From Lutraria lutraria (taxonomy: Eukaryota; Mollusca; Bivalvia; Venerida; Mactridae), in the NCBI GenBank assembly GCA_964023205.1, contig OZ026844.1:29869326-29933325 (forward strand): a stretch of DNA of 64,000 bases, in the 5' to 3' direction. Below are positions 1 through 10,049 of this stretch, in pieces. The number at the start of each line of letters is the position of its first letter. Within the stretch, counting starts at the first letter, position 1. The translations under genes were made by a program, and so were the position numbers. The notes beneath the pieces were generated by a model, which was not told the origin of the DNA, did not search any database, and saw only the letters and a list, made by a program, of their open reading frames with translations.

Positions 1-822
1 GAATGTAAAAAATTGACTGTCAACGGATCTGAATTCCTTTTCTTGGAGAAATCCAAACTTGACCATATAGTTGTAGATGACCGGTATAAAGTATTATATT
101 GTTATGTGCCAAAAGTAGCATGTACGAATCTTAAGCGTGTGTTTCTCTTGCTCACGGGACAGATGAACGTTACCGATCCATTATTGTTAAAATCGGCGGA
201 TGTCCATTCTTCTTTAGATCATCATCTATCGTATTTAGATACGTTTCCGCCCGCTGGTATAAAGTACCGATTTCATCACTATAAGAAAGTCATGTTTGTC
301 CGGGACCCTCTTGAGCGTATATTGTCTGCGTTCAGAAATAAATTTCTTCAAAAGGGTAATTCATATTTCAAGTTGCATTTCGGAAAAACTATCATTAAGC
401 GTTATCGAGAAAATCCAAGTAACGAGTCACTAACTAACGGTGAAGACGTTACGTTTACTGAGTTTGTTCAGTATTTATTAGATCCAGCGACATTGAAACG
501 GGGTTACAATGAACACTGGGAGTCATTTTACAATCTGTGTCATCCATGTCACATTCAGTATAATTATATAGGAAAGTATGATACACTAGACCATGATGTT
601 GACCAATTTTTGAACATTCTCGGTGTCCAAGACAAGATTCATTTTCCTGATAGAAAAGATATGTACAAGACGTCCAAAACGGAAGATATGCTATTAAATT
701 TTTACAGGATGTTAGATCCTGACATGTTGGCACAGCTGATAGACGTTTATGATAAGGATTATAAAATATTTGGTTACGATCTTCCAGCTGGTATTAACTC
801 CTTGTTAGATGAGGAGCCTTAA
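1..822 (+). CDS. Carbohydrate sulfotransferase (chondroitin 4-O-sulfotransferase / CHST8-14 type), C-terminal exon, 5' end outside window
   Basis: Golgi type II membrane enzymes of this family move sulfate from PAPS to GalNAc or related sugars on chondroitin/dermatan chains. The frame is open from base 1 (E-C-K-K...) to TAA at 820-822, about 273 codons, with no start or splice acceptor visible, so this is the distal part of the protein and lacks the cytoplasmic tail and membrane anchor. The 5'-phosphosulfate-binding motif PKVACTN is at about 109-129, and the 3'-phosphate-binding segment VRDPLERILSAFRNKF begins near 298. The conserved C-terminal block NEHW...CHPCHIQYNYIGKYDTL lies near 511-588, and its spacing matches CHST11-like enzymes. 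One oddity is Leu after PKVACTN where CHST11 has Trp. The paralogue within CHST8-14 cannot be fixed from this half. No in-frame stop or frameshift is present. Confidence 0.93.
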   Translation, partial: ECKKLTVNGSEFLFLEKSKLDHIVVDDRYKVLYCYVPKVACTNLKRVFLLLTGQMNVTDPLLLKSADVHSSLDHHLSYLDTFPPAGIKYRFHHYKKVMFVRDPLERILSAFRNKFLQKGNSYFKLHFGKTIIKRYRENPSNESLTNGEDVTFTEFVQYLLDPATLKRGYNEHWESFYNLCHPCHIQYNYIGKYDTLDHDVDQFLNILGVQDKIHFPDRKDMYKTSKTEDMLLNFYRMLDPDMLAQLIDVYDKDYKIFGYDLPAGINSLLDEEP

Positions 823-1590
823 GCTTTTGAATTATGTATAATTTAAGTTCTTTGATGACTGAAATTTAAATTCTTAGCTGCATAGCATTGCCAAAGATAT
901 GCAGCTATACTTAAATGTCAATGATTCATTGGATATATTTTTTTGGTAATACTTTTTTTTTTTAAATACTTTAACCAAATATCACAAAATTAGTTGAAAC
1001 AGCAAACAGAAAAAAATTGATGGTGGCTTATGGTTTATTGTCTGGAGATGAATTTGGTTTGTTTTATTACATCTTGTTAAATCTTACAGTTTTCCATCAT
1101 AACTTACCAATGGCGTATGGCTTTATCCTTTTACCTAGAACTTCTGTTGTATTTTGTAAAACTTGTGAAATGTTATCAATCTTTCCTCTATTATTGTGAA
1201 TTTAACTTTGATCTTGCAATCAGTCTTTTCTCGTTGGAATATTTAGTGTTCTGTGTATGTTCGTTTTTGTGAACTGCAGTTAAGAGGGATTTATTGGTGC
1301 TCTTTTGACAGTAATCTAATACATGCATTAACTTGCTGCTGTAATTATACAGAATTATGAATCTGGAAAGATTATAAGATTATCAACACAAGTTTAGTCT
1401 TCCAAGAAGCCTAAATCAAAATTGTTTGTGCAGGTTGATAATTAATACTATTTTACCGCAGGGAAAGTGTTCTATGTTGTTATAATGAAATGGTTGTAGT
1501 TTTTAGATATTGATTTAAAAGAACAGTCTAGTACTTTTGAGTTAGAACCCCATATTTGGGTTGATCGATTTTCTGGTTTTATTTCAAATC
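823..1590. other. AT-rich 3' flank / probable 3' UTR of the CHST-like gene
   Basis: No coding potential, RNA gene or clear repeat is seen. The sequence contains short homopolymer runs, such as a T run near 953-963, and several short random open frames. Confidence 0.4.
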
Positions 1591-1756
1591 AGGCCGTCCA
1601 TAAAAAACATTTTGTTTGTGTAAATGCTACCTACTCAACAAAAAAGGCCCCTACCTACAATGTAATTTGTTTGGCCTCTCTGGATAACCTATCCACCTAC
1701 CTACTGAAAATCTTCTGGGTTTGGTTACCACAAACAAAAATTTTTTAATGATGGCC
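1591..1756. mobile_element. Small MITE, TACCTACC family, copy 1
   Basis: About 166 bp flanked by imperfect inverted repeats of about 28 bp. The left arm begins AGGCCGTCCATAAAAAAC and runs to TTTGTTTGTG; the right arm ends ACAAACAAAAA...GATGGCCT. The interior carries several CTACCTAC motifs and a second inner TTTGTTTGG. The arm core (TTTGTTTG) and CTACCTAC motifs recur at 5951, 7308 and about 53600. No coding capacity. Superfamily not assigned. Confidence 0.6.
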
Positions 1757-2217
1757 TCTGAAGAACTTACCTCCATACATAAAATAATGAGAATATATTT
1801 AGGATAAAAAAGTATGAATATTTTTTTATATATATTCAATGTTACTTATAATTATGAACGTTCCATTTTTGAGTTCAGCGTGCTATACAAAAGTTACCTC
1901 ATATTTAGTAATGATAATCAATAAGATTTGTTTTATTTCATTTATCAAATATTTAACTTGTGTAACTATTGACCAAAGATCTGATGAAATAAATATTTGA
2001 TTTTTCCATATCATTCTTTTCCTGTGGTCATGTTTAATCTGAGACTCGGGAGTCGCAACTATTGTGTTTTTTGAGCCAGTACGCATCTACATTATGTGAA
2101 GCGTTTTCTATTTTCTATTAAATGTGATTTTTATTTTTATCTAATTTTTAAACTGTTGTTACATTTGTAAGTTATGTTGTATTTTTGGTAATTAATTGAT
2201 TTTTTGAACATGTTATT

Positions 2218-2223
2218 AATAAA
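2218..2223 (+). promoter_or_regulatory. Possible poly(A) signal for the CHST-like gene
   Basis: AATAAA occurs 1.4 kb after the stop codon, followed by T-rich sequence. It is one of several AATAAA hexamers in AT-rich DNA (another is near 2935), so the choice is only a guess; 823 to here would be 3' UTR. Confidence 0.2.
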
Positions 2224-2711
2224 AGAGCCTGATTTCTGTAGGTTTATTTAAAATCATATCATTTCAGTTCCCAAGTACAATCCTTACCTGCATTATTAAT
2301 TGTTGAAAGATTCCATATGTTTTATGAAAAAGACTTGACTAGTCACAATATACACTAAATTATTTACTGTTTTCACAAAAACTGATCTCTTTTTTGTGTG
2401 ATTTGCTTTTTGAAAGTTGTAGATTTATGTTGCTTTAACTTATTCTTTACTAGTTGATTTTTGATTGTTGTTAACTTTTTTGTTAACAGGTTTATTGTCT
2501 TGTCTGCTTCCTGTAATAAAGTCATGATTAAACATATTTGGGTTCTTCCTATGAACACAAATAATTTTATATAAAACGTATAAATTGACCAAGATGTTTT
2601 ACAAGGCCAAAAAAAACAATTACATTTACATTTTCCTACTAAATGTATTTTGCACTGACCCAAAGCTTTTTAAGGCCAAAATCCAAAGTATGTAAATATT
2701 TAGTGATGAAT

Positions 2712-2818
2712 CATGCCTTGTACTGGTTCTTCCCAGGAACGATGGTTAGGTGAACTGTCTGCCTCATATGATTCTGACTGTTGAAAAGGACGTAAAACTC
2801 AAACAAACAAACAAACAT
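2712..2818 (+). mobile_element. 3' part of a SINE (same family as 8645-8895)
   Basis: The body from GTACTGGTTCTTCCCAGGAA through GTGAACTGTC and GACTGTTGAAAAGGAC matches the tail half of the tRNA-headed SINE at 8645-8895. It ends in a (CAAA)n-like tail (about 2798-2816). The tRNA-like head is absent, which fits 5' truncation during target-primed insertion. Confidence 0.7.
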
Positions 2819-3435
2819 AACCTTGTATTTTCACTAAAGGTATGTGTAGAAATTTTGTTCAACATAATCTATAAACCCCAATTTTTTTGGTTGCCTTAAA
2901 TGTATTACATTTTTGTAGCTTAATTGTACATACAATAAATGAAGTTATGATAAATTTTTATTGCATGAATTATTTGTATCATATTATCATTATGTATATT
3001 ATATCCTGTGTAAACTATTTATCTGTTTATTTCCAGTAAGTATTGTGATATATTGTAAATCCGTCTTATTCTATGATCTATATATCTTTTGAATATGTTA
3101 GTTTAATGTATAAATCACACTCCTTTAATTGATTTGCTTTAAGTTTAAATTGTTTACTTCATGAAATCCTTACTTGTTTTGTTAGATTATTGCAATCAGC
3201 AAGTTGTTATATATTCTAAAAGATATGAGTTTTTCGAGCAACAATTTTTATCAGTTATTATCAGCTTATCATTTTGATCCAGGTGTTTGCCATGATGAAC
3301 AAATTTTTGTATTCTGTTGTCTATGTGTGTAGAATCTCCCAACATGCAGGCATATGCATGTTGTAATTAATATTTTTATGAAAATATATGTACATGTATA
3401 TTGTAAAATATTTAACATGTTAGCCAAATGTACTT

Positions 3436-3694
3436 TTTTATGCCTCCATCATTCAAAATGGTGTAAGGGCATAATGTGTCACCCCTGTCCGTCTGTCTGT
3501 CCAAATTTTGGTTTCCGAGCAATAATTAAAGATTATATGGATTGGTATTTTCATATTTTATATAAAGGTGTATGATAATAAATTACAAGTCAAGTTCAAT
3601 TTCCTTTAAAATCCAAACATTTTCACAGGAGTTATGGGCCATTTTTGACTTAGCACTTAGCATAGGCATTTGTGTCCTGTGGACACATTTTTAG
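3436..3694 (+). mobile_element. Helentron-like non-autonomous element, family D (short)
   Basis: Starts about TTTTTATGCCTCC and ends with the hairpin TGTGTCC-tgt-GGACACA (3671-3687) followed by TTTTTAG|TT. A short subterminal inverted repeat ATGCCT (3440-3445) / AGGCAT (3664-3669) precedes the hairpin. A CCGTCTGTCTGTCC run lies near the 5' end, as in the other families here. The order of subterminal repeat, core, subterminal repeat, hairpin, xTAG|TT is that described for Helentron-associated elements. Non-coding. Family membership is inferred from structure only. Confidence 0.6.
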
Positions 3695-5068
3695 TTTTAT
3701 GAATACCTCAGTACTTTAGTCATTGAGTTAACACAAATATCTCTTTTGTTTTAATGAATTTCTTAGTAATTATGCATGCCAAAGTTTTTTTTCTCTCAAA
3801 ACTTTTATATGTTATCATTGCGTACTATAAATAGAATTCTCTGTATGTTATTTTTACTGAAATATTGTACAGGAATGATGAATTTTTCATATGATGTATT
3901 TTTATTTTTGATTAGAGCATGATTTGATAATGATTGTGCTATATTGTATGTATTGAATAATCTTCTATAAGTGCGCTATCTGTCAAAGATTACATCACGT
4001 ACAAAAGAATTTATACAACATAAAGGTTGATAATTATTAACAACTGTTACATAATGTTATTCCCTCCACGCACAAAGGTTGTGTGCAGTGTATTTGCAGG
4101 GCAAGGTTATTACACTTTATGTAAAATTTCCCTGTAACATGTTATTTCTGGATAAAATGATCATTAATATTTGCTTAAGTATTGGAAATAAAGCTGTGTC
4201 AGCATCTGTGCAAAGGATTTTGTTAATCCAGTGAAATAGAATATTCAATAACCCTCGTTGGAGTAGCATAAACTTTCTTTTGGCATTCAGTGTATAATAT
4301 TAGTGTGTGTTTTTTCTCTGGGGTTGAAAGATACATCTACAGTTAGGGTCATTTGTTGACTTCCAGCTGTAACAATAGTGGAAGACCCTAAGCGTACATA
4401 TAGGTAGAAGCATTGACCTTTGGTAAGCTGTCTTGACCTGATTGAGATTCGAATTGACAGCAGTGAGGGGCTAGTGATTACTATGTAGAGAACTTGGAGA
4501 CCCCTAAAGTTAGGCTTAAGGTTCCAAATCATTATTATAATAGTTAACACATCCAGGGGTGACAATGTTCCGCATTGATCTGTCATAAGAGCTATGATTT
4601 CTGAGCAAAATAAAAGTTATTTGATGAAGATATTTCAAATGGCAAAGTTATGGTCAATTTAATCTGCACTGAAGGATTCTCTTAATACAGTATGTGTTAA
4701 ATATGGAAACAATGTGGTTGAAGGCCTCTAGTTTAGCAAAAAATGTCGGCCGCATATGATTTTCAGGATTTTTAATTTGGCTCTCCCTATATACTTATTA
4801 ACCAAAGAATAAAATGTAGTATATAGTATAACAATGTATGATTCATCTAGCCATACAATATATGTAATACATAGTATGTCTAGTTACCTTTCTGTAAGTT
4901 TATATATGCATTTATGTCATACTTTAAAGTACCTATCTGTCCATTAACCCATATGATATGATTGTATTCATGTTTTCCTTGTTACCATTGTTAAAAATTC
5001 TTCCAGTCTTTTCTTGGTAAGCTTTTTTAAAGCTGTAATTGTTTTTATTTCATTTTAGCCTATTTCCA
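3695..5068. other. AT-rich non-coding stretch
   Basis: No gene, RNA or bounded repeat recognised. Short open frames (for example 4287-4586 minus) lack family motifs or splice context. Confidence 0.4.
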
Positions 5069-5360
5069 TATATATATATATATATTATAAAATGTTAAAA
5101 AATATATCCGAGTCAAGCAAATTAATAATGAAAAATAACTAACATTCCATAGGTATTATTATATATTTAAATTGCTGACCGGTTTCGTCACTGACTCATC
5201 AGGGCATTTATAATAAAATGGCGTCAAAATTTACGTAGTTACATAGCAACGTCACATTTATGCGTACACGTGTACACCAACGTCAAAATTGTAACGTCAT
5301 CAAAGTGTGTTTAATTTTGGAACAAATATATCAATTAAATAACGTTCTTTGGACAACCTA
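5069..5360. repeat. Dispersed repeat with a (TA)n edge and GGTTTCGTCACTGACTCATC core
   Basis: After a TA microsatellite (about 5069-5085), the segment AATGAAAAATAACTAACATT through CCGGTTTCGTCACTGACTCA and CAGGGCATTTATAATAAAAT recurs almost exactly at 52480-52568. The copy here continues further, to about 5360, ending in more TA-rich sequence. Element class unknown. Confidence 0.6.
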
Positions 5361-5950
5361 TATATATATTATTATATATATAATTATGTAAGTCAGAATG
5401 GCAAGTTCTTCTGGTATGATGTTAATATTCTCGCCATCTATACTTATTTACTGTATAAAATATTGGCTTTTTAAATTTTTGCATTTATTGGGAAATACAG
5501 AATTGAATTTCCTGTTCATTAAGGCATTTACAGTAAAATCTAGAGATAGTAACCATTTTGGGACCAAAAATTATGAGATTGTCTCTGTATCAAGTGAAAA
5601 CTACATTGTATGTAACTGATAACCCCCAAATTTATAAAACGTGAATTATTGGCATTTGCTCTGAAGACCTTTGATCTATTTTACCAAATGTTCATAAGAT
5701 ACAGATTCCTAAATTTCTAAACTGGTTAACTTCATTTTGTTTGTGTTCATTTTATTTGATTTCAATCAGCACATAATTATATACGTCATGTGAAATGAGT
5801 GCACAATATCAATTTAACATGTAGAATAAGATACCAGTGTTCAGTGTTCCAAAGTGGAAGTGATGGTGTAATTTATTAAAATCGGAACAATAATCACGTT
5901 GGAGTTATGTTTAGTTCAGTATAGTTGTAAAGAAGTGCTTGTTATAAGGT

Positions 5951-6352
5951 TTAAATTAAAATTAAGTTTGTTTGCCCTTTACCGACCGGCACGAAAAAGT
6001 CATGCCGATTCAAAAAAAAGTTTATTACAAAATCTCGGAGAACTTTATTTTTATACTTGGAAAAATATACATGTATTCACTCAGTGCTTTCGATAAACAT
6101 ATAAAGTAGGTATCATTTGAAGAAATGAAGGAAAACAATAATGAGTGTTAAGGCACTGAGTACATGTTTATGGTTGATTAACGCACACAATAAATAGTTG
6201 TATGGTAGCAGAATACATTAAATGAATATAGAATGCATCTAGATAGAAGTCTAAGGTAAAGGTCAAAGTAAAAATAAAATATTTTTCCTACCTACCGACC
6301 CTCTTCTAAAATTCAGGGTCGGTAAAGGGCAAACAAATATATTTTTAATTTA
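5951..6352. mobile_element. MITE, TACCTACC family, about 400-bp copy
   Basis: Inverted arms pair around GTTTGCCCTTTACCGACC on the left (to about 5986) and GGTCGGTAAAGGGCAAAC on the right (from about 6317); they extend outward into TAAATTAAAA-type sequence on both sides. CCTACCTACCGACC is present near the right arm. The short open frame at 5899-6096 crosses the left arm and is not a gene. Confidence 0.7.
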
Positions 6353-7307
6353 GGCCTAATAAAGTGGGCTTAATATAGACATTGTCACTAAGTGAGTTAT
6401 TACTGTATAATATTATTATTGCTGAATCATATTGATTTCATGCTTTGTGAAGTAAATAGGAAGCCTCTTTTATCTTGCTAGTCAATTGTGGGTCTTTTTT
6501 CTGCTTTTCTAGAAAACTAGTTTTACTTATTAAATTATCTTTAATTGTCTATTGTGATAATATTTGCTCTTCCTTGTTTTGAAGGCTTAGTGGATTTTTC
6601 TTTAGCATCTATTACTGACCAACAAATTACTGTGCAATTTAATTTTAGATACTGTATTTTTAATTACTTGTATTTTTATTTTAATGAGCTTACATTAAGT
6701 TTTTTTTGGATAGAAAATATGGTAAAATATGACACTCTTATATGTATACATATTTATATTATGTTACAGAAATATTTATTTAGATATTTGAAATTTAGAT
6801 TTGATAGAGTTGTTTTGATTTTCACATTTATGTAAATACTCCAGGGATTTAATTCTAGGTTGATATTAGAAATTTCTATGAAATATTTCTATTAGTCACT
6901 ATGAGGCTAAGTGCATATTTTCATTTATAAATGTTAATACTTTGCTATTGTGTGAATCTGAAAATGAAGCCAATGTAAACCTGGTTACATAATCATTTTG
7001 TGATGTACCATAAATAAGGATTATTTATTTCTATCTTAAGCTTAATAAGTTGTTGCTTGGGAATAAAATCTTTGAAACACATTAAATGTTTAGTATAATT
7101 ACATCTGGAATAAAACAGTTTGTAGATTTTAAGAGTGGCATTAGTGTAGAATGGGGTCCTATAAGTCTTGTAGATCATTTAAGAAATTTCATTTTAAAGT
7201 AAATCCAAATGAATTCCTTTTGAATAACATATTCAGATGTTGCCATAACAACATAATTATGTGTATTAATCAAGCTCAATATTTAAATGAGTGCAGTTCT
7301 GAATGCT

Positions 7308-7491
7308 CTGAAAATAAAAATTAAGTTTGTTTGGCACCCTCTTACCTACCCACAAAAATCCTATCGAGTAAATAAAATAATTTTTTTACTATCGTTATAT
7401 ATATGGTAAAAAAAATCCCCACCTACATGTACCTACCCAGCGCTAAAATTCTAGGTCGGAACACTCCAAACAAACTTATTTTTATTTTCAG
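7308..7491. mobile_element. MITE, TACCTACC family, 184-bp copy
   Basis: The inverted ends are CTGAAAATAAAAA...TTTGTTTGG on the left and CCAAACAAACTTATTTTTATTTTCAG on the right in outline (arms of about 26 bp, few mismatches). The interior holds CTTACCTACC and CTACCTACCC-like motifs. This is the cleanest example of the family in the window. Confidence 0.7.
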
Positions 7492-8122
7492 CCTTGTATA
7501 CTTTGTGAATACATTGTCACTTTTTACAGTATGGTTATTGATACCCCCTGCTTTAATTTTAAGTTGAAACTGTATTACAAATAATGCTTCTATTCTTTGC
7601 TGCAGCACCACTTAAGCGAGCATCTAATGTTTCATTTTATATCATTTTTAAATGGTTTTGTTTCCTCATGGGATAGATGTGAACAATCAGGTTTTACTGT
7701 TTCAAGAAAATAGCATTGACTTAATCCAATCAAATTTCATGTTATTGATTTGATACTTCACTTCACGAGGCAGAATGCATGAATTGATACCACTGTCTGT
7801 AAATATGTTACATTTTCATTTAGTTGTTTTTGCTTCTTATTCAGTAGTTGGTCAAATTTCATGCCATGTGTGAGCTTTACATTTATGTAATCATGTTACA
7901 GGTATTTTTGTACACATGTTGTATTAAATATTGAACAAATATATAAATTCTATGAGTTGTTTATCAACATACGATGATTCTGAAACATAACAACACAGTA
8001 CTATTGGGGAAATTTGATCAGATTAAAGATTTCCATCAGTAAAATAACCTCCTTTTATAGAAGAGTTCTATTGTAATTTGTTTATTTGTTGTTGCGCAAT
8101 ATCATCAGTATGAATTAATTAT

Positions 8123-8326
8123 AACAGGCCCTTTTTTATGCCATTTTTGGGTCTGGCATTCTCACCCATTCTCCAAGTAAGAGTATATATTTTCCCCACT
8201 GAGAGAAAAAATTCCCCATAATTAAAAAAAAATCCCCAAATTTAGTTTTTCATGATGCAAATCCCTCCCCCCCCCCATTAAAGGAACTCTATAACTGTTC
8301 CCCAAACAATAAAAAAGGGCTGTAAT
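8123..8326. mobile_element. Candidate hAT-like MITE with CAGGCCCTTTTTT ends
   Basis: The left end AACAGGCCCTTTTTTAT and right end ATAAAAAAGGGCTGTAA are inverted with two mismatches; the 204-bp interior is rich in TTCCCC and poly-A/poly-C. The CAGGCC...GGCTG tips suggest hAT, but I cannot align a clean 8-bp target duplication in the AT-rich flanks. Confidence 0.5.
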
Positions 8327-8644
8327 AATTATTCAGCTTTCTACTGTCAATCTTTATTGATAATGTTTCATTTATTACCAGGATACCATAATGGAAGTCA
8401 AGTTCTCTTTATTGTGATCCTGTCTGATCATAAGTCAGAGACAAAGGTAGGCATTTTAATACTCTGTATGTACAATGTATAGCCAGCCACTGGGTTCTGC
8501 AACCTTATGATATGCACAAATATTTCCTGTTGATGGGTTGTATGTCTAACAGACAAGTTTTCTGTCATACCTGATCAATGTCTCCATATAGCTACCCATA
8601 TCTAGACTCGTTGCTCCATATTCATGTGCGACTCTGTATATATT

Positions 8645-8895
8645 ACCTGTCTCTTTGGTCAAGTGGTTAAGGTTGCTGACTTAAAATCACTGTAACCGCT
8701 CACTGATAGAGGGTCATGGGTTCGAGCCAAGCTACCAACCATGTCTTTTTATGTGAGAAAGTAGGCAGTTGCTTACGGAGGATTTGAGTCTAGTACTGGT
8801 TCATCCCAGGAACAATGATTAGGTGAACTGTCCACTTCATATGACACTGACTGTTGAAACAGGACATATAATCTGATGAAACAAACAGATAAATC
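8645..8895 (+). mobile_element. tRNA-Leu(TAA)-headed SINE, full-length copy
   Basis: The head has box A TGGTCAAGTGGTTAAGG (8656-8672), an anticodon-like loop CTTAAAA (TAA, leucine) and box B GGTTCGAGCC (about 8719-8728). The body then runs TACTGGTTCATCCCAGGAAC...GGTGAACTGTC...GACTGTTGAAACAGGAC and ends in an A-rich AAACAAACAGATAAA tail. The body matches 2712-2818. Box A and box B give RNA polymerase III promoter potential. The long variable arm expected of Leu tRNA is visible between anticodon arm and T arm. Confidence 0.75.
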
Positions 8896-8980
8896 CTGTA
8901 TTATGAAAGAATATGCTACTGCAGTAGTACGGTATATACTTATATATCGTATCTATATAAATTGGCTGTGATATTATCCA

Positions 8981-9055
8981 GCTTGATTGGCTCACTTGCT
9001 AGAGTATCTTCATGACTTGCAAACAGAAGATTGTGTGTTCAAGCCCTGCATCAGG
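8981..9055 (+). ncRNA. tRNA-Ala(TGC)-like sequence, pseudogene or SINE head
   Basis: GCTTGAT and ATCAGGT can form a seven-pair acceptor (with G-U pairs), and GCTC/GAGT pair as a D stem; box A TGGCTCACTTGCTAGAG and a box-B-like GTGTTCAAGCC are present. The anticodon context CTTGCAA reads TGC. The anticodon arm is abnormal, with TCTTC...GAAGA enclosing about 14 nt, and the T stem has mismatches, so a functional tRNA is unlikely. A TTTTT terminator-like run follows at about 9062. Confidence 0.5.
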
Positions 9056-9792
9056 TACATTATTTTTCTCCTATAATTCAGGCTTGTAAAGTACTTGAAC
9101 TGAAGTATTACTGAAAACAACTTTTTACGGACAGCAACTTAAGATTACAGAAAATAGCTTATATTTTTTTATTGATGATAAAATAATTATTTGGATGAAT
9201 GCTAGTAATAAAAGATCATTTATTGAAGACATACAGGAATTTTCAAGTAAAAACATTGATTTTAAAGTTATGAAAATTTGTATAATACTAGTAATCAAGT
9301 ATATTATTTTTTGTTTGAGTTTCTTCCCTTCGGACCGAAAATAATTTGGAATACCGAAAATGACGTATATCTTTTTAAGTGCCACACTAGGCGAATGCAT
9401 GAAATCATTTCTTCATCCACAAATAAACTCTAAACTCTCTTCTGTGTTTTAGCTTTATAAAGATACTATTTGGAAGTGACGGGTGTCAGAAAATTGTGTT
9501 GATGCGATTTCGGCATTGGTGTCTTTCACCATATTAAGTCCAAATCATTTTGTGCCATTGTCCCACATTTCTGGAAAATGATAAAGAAAAAGACCTTTTC
9601 AAGTTACAATTGTACATTAAGGACATCTGAGAGTTTCAACAAATTTACACTTATAGGCATATAGACATACTAGAAATGTACAGAGATAACTTTTTAAACT
9701 TTGCATGATCAATTAAGCGAAAAATGGGGGTCGCGGTGCTCGTTTTTTAGTTATCCGCCCTTAAATGTGCCTTTTGGCTCTGTCTTAAATAC
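9056..9792. other. Non-coding stretch
   Basis: No gene or bounded repeat recognised; the short frame at 9125-9400 (minus) is low-complexity and unsupported. Confidence 0.35.
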
Positions 9793-10049
9793 CAGGCGCG
9801 TAGCTAGCCCTCCATGGATGTGGATTCAGGATTAAGCTAGGGGGGTCTGGGGGCATGGTCCCCCGGAAAATTTTGAAAATAATGGTGCAATCTGGTGCAT
9901 TCTAGGCGATTTCAGGGTCATTAATGTAGTTCTCAAGAAGTCAGTTTTGGTACCATAAATCAGCGAATAAACGCTATAGTCAGGACAGATGTTTTGTCAG
10001 AATCATGTGGATTCAGCCGCGTACTCGCGTATAGGCAGCTACGCGCCTG
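9793..10049. mobile_element. 257-bp MITE with CAGGCGCGTAGCT termini
   Basis: Left end CAGGCGCGTAGCTAGCC and right end GGCAGCTACGCGCCTG are inverted. AATAC occurs immediately outside both ends, giving a likely 5-bp target-site duplication. The interior has GGGGGTCTGGGGGCATGG followed by CCCCCGGAAAATTTT. No coding capacity. A 5-bp duplication would suit some hAT-related or other DNA transposons; superfamily not assigned. Confidence 0.7.

Noticed and set aside
455..733. 92-codon minus-strand frame
   Set aside because: Antisense to the sulfotransferase exon, without family features.
1017..1199. 60-codon plus-strand frame after the sulfotransferase
   Set aside because: Hydrophobic chance frame in the AT-rich 3' flank; no splice or conservation support.
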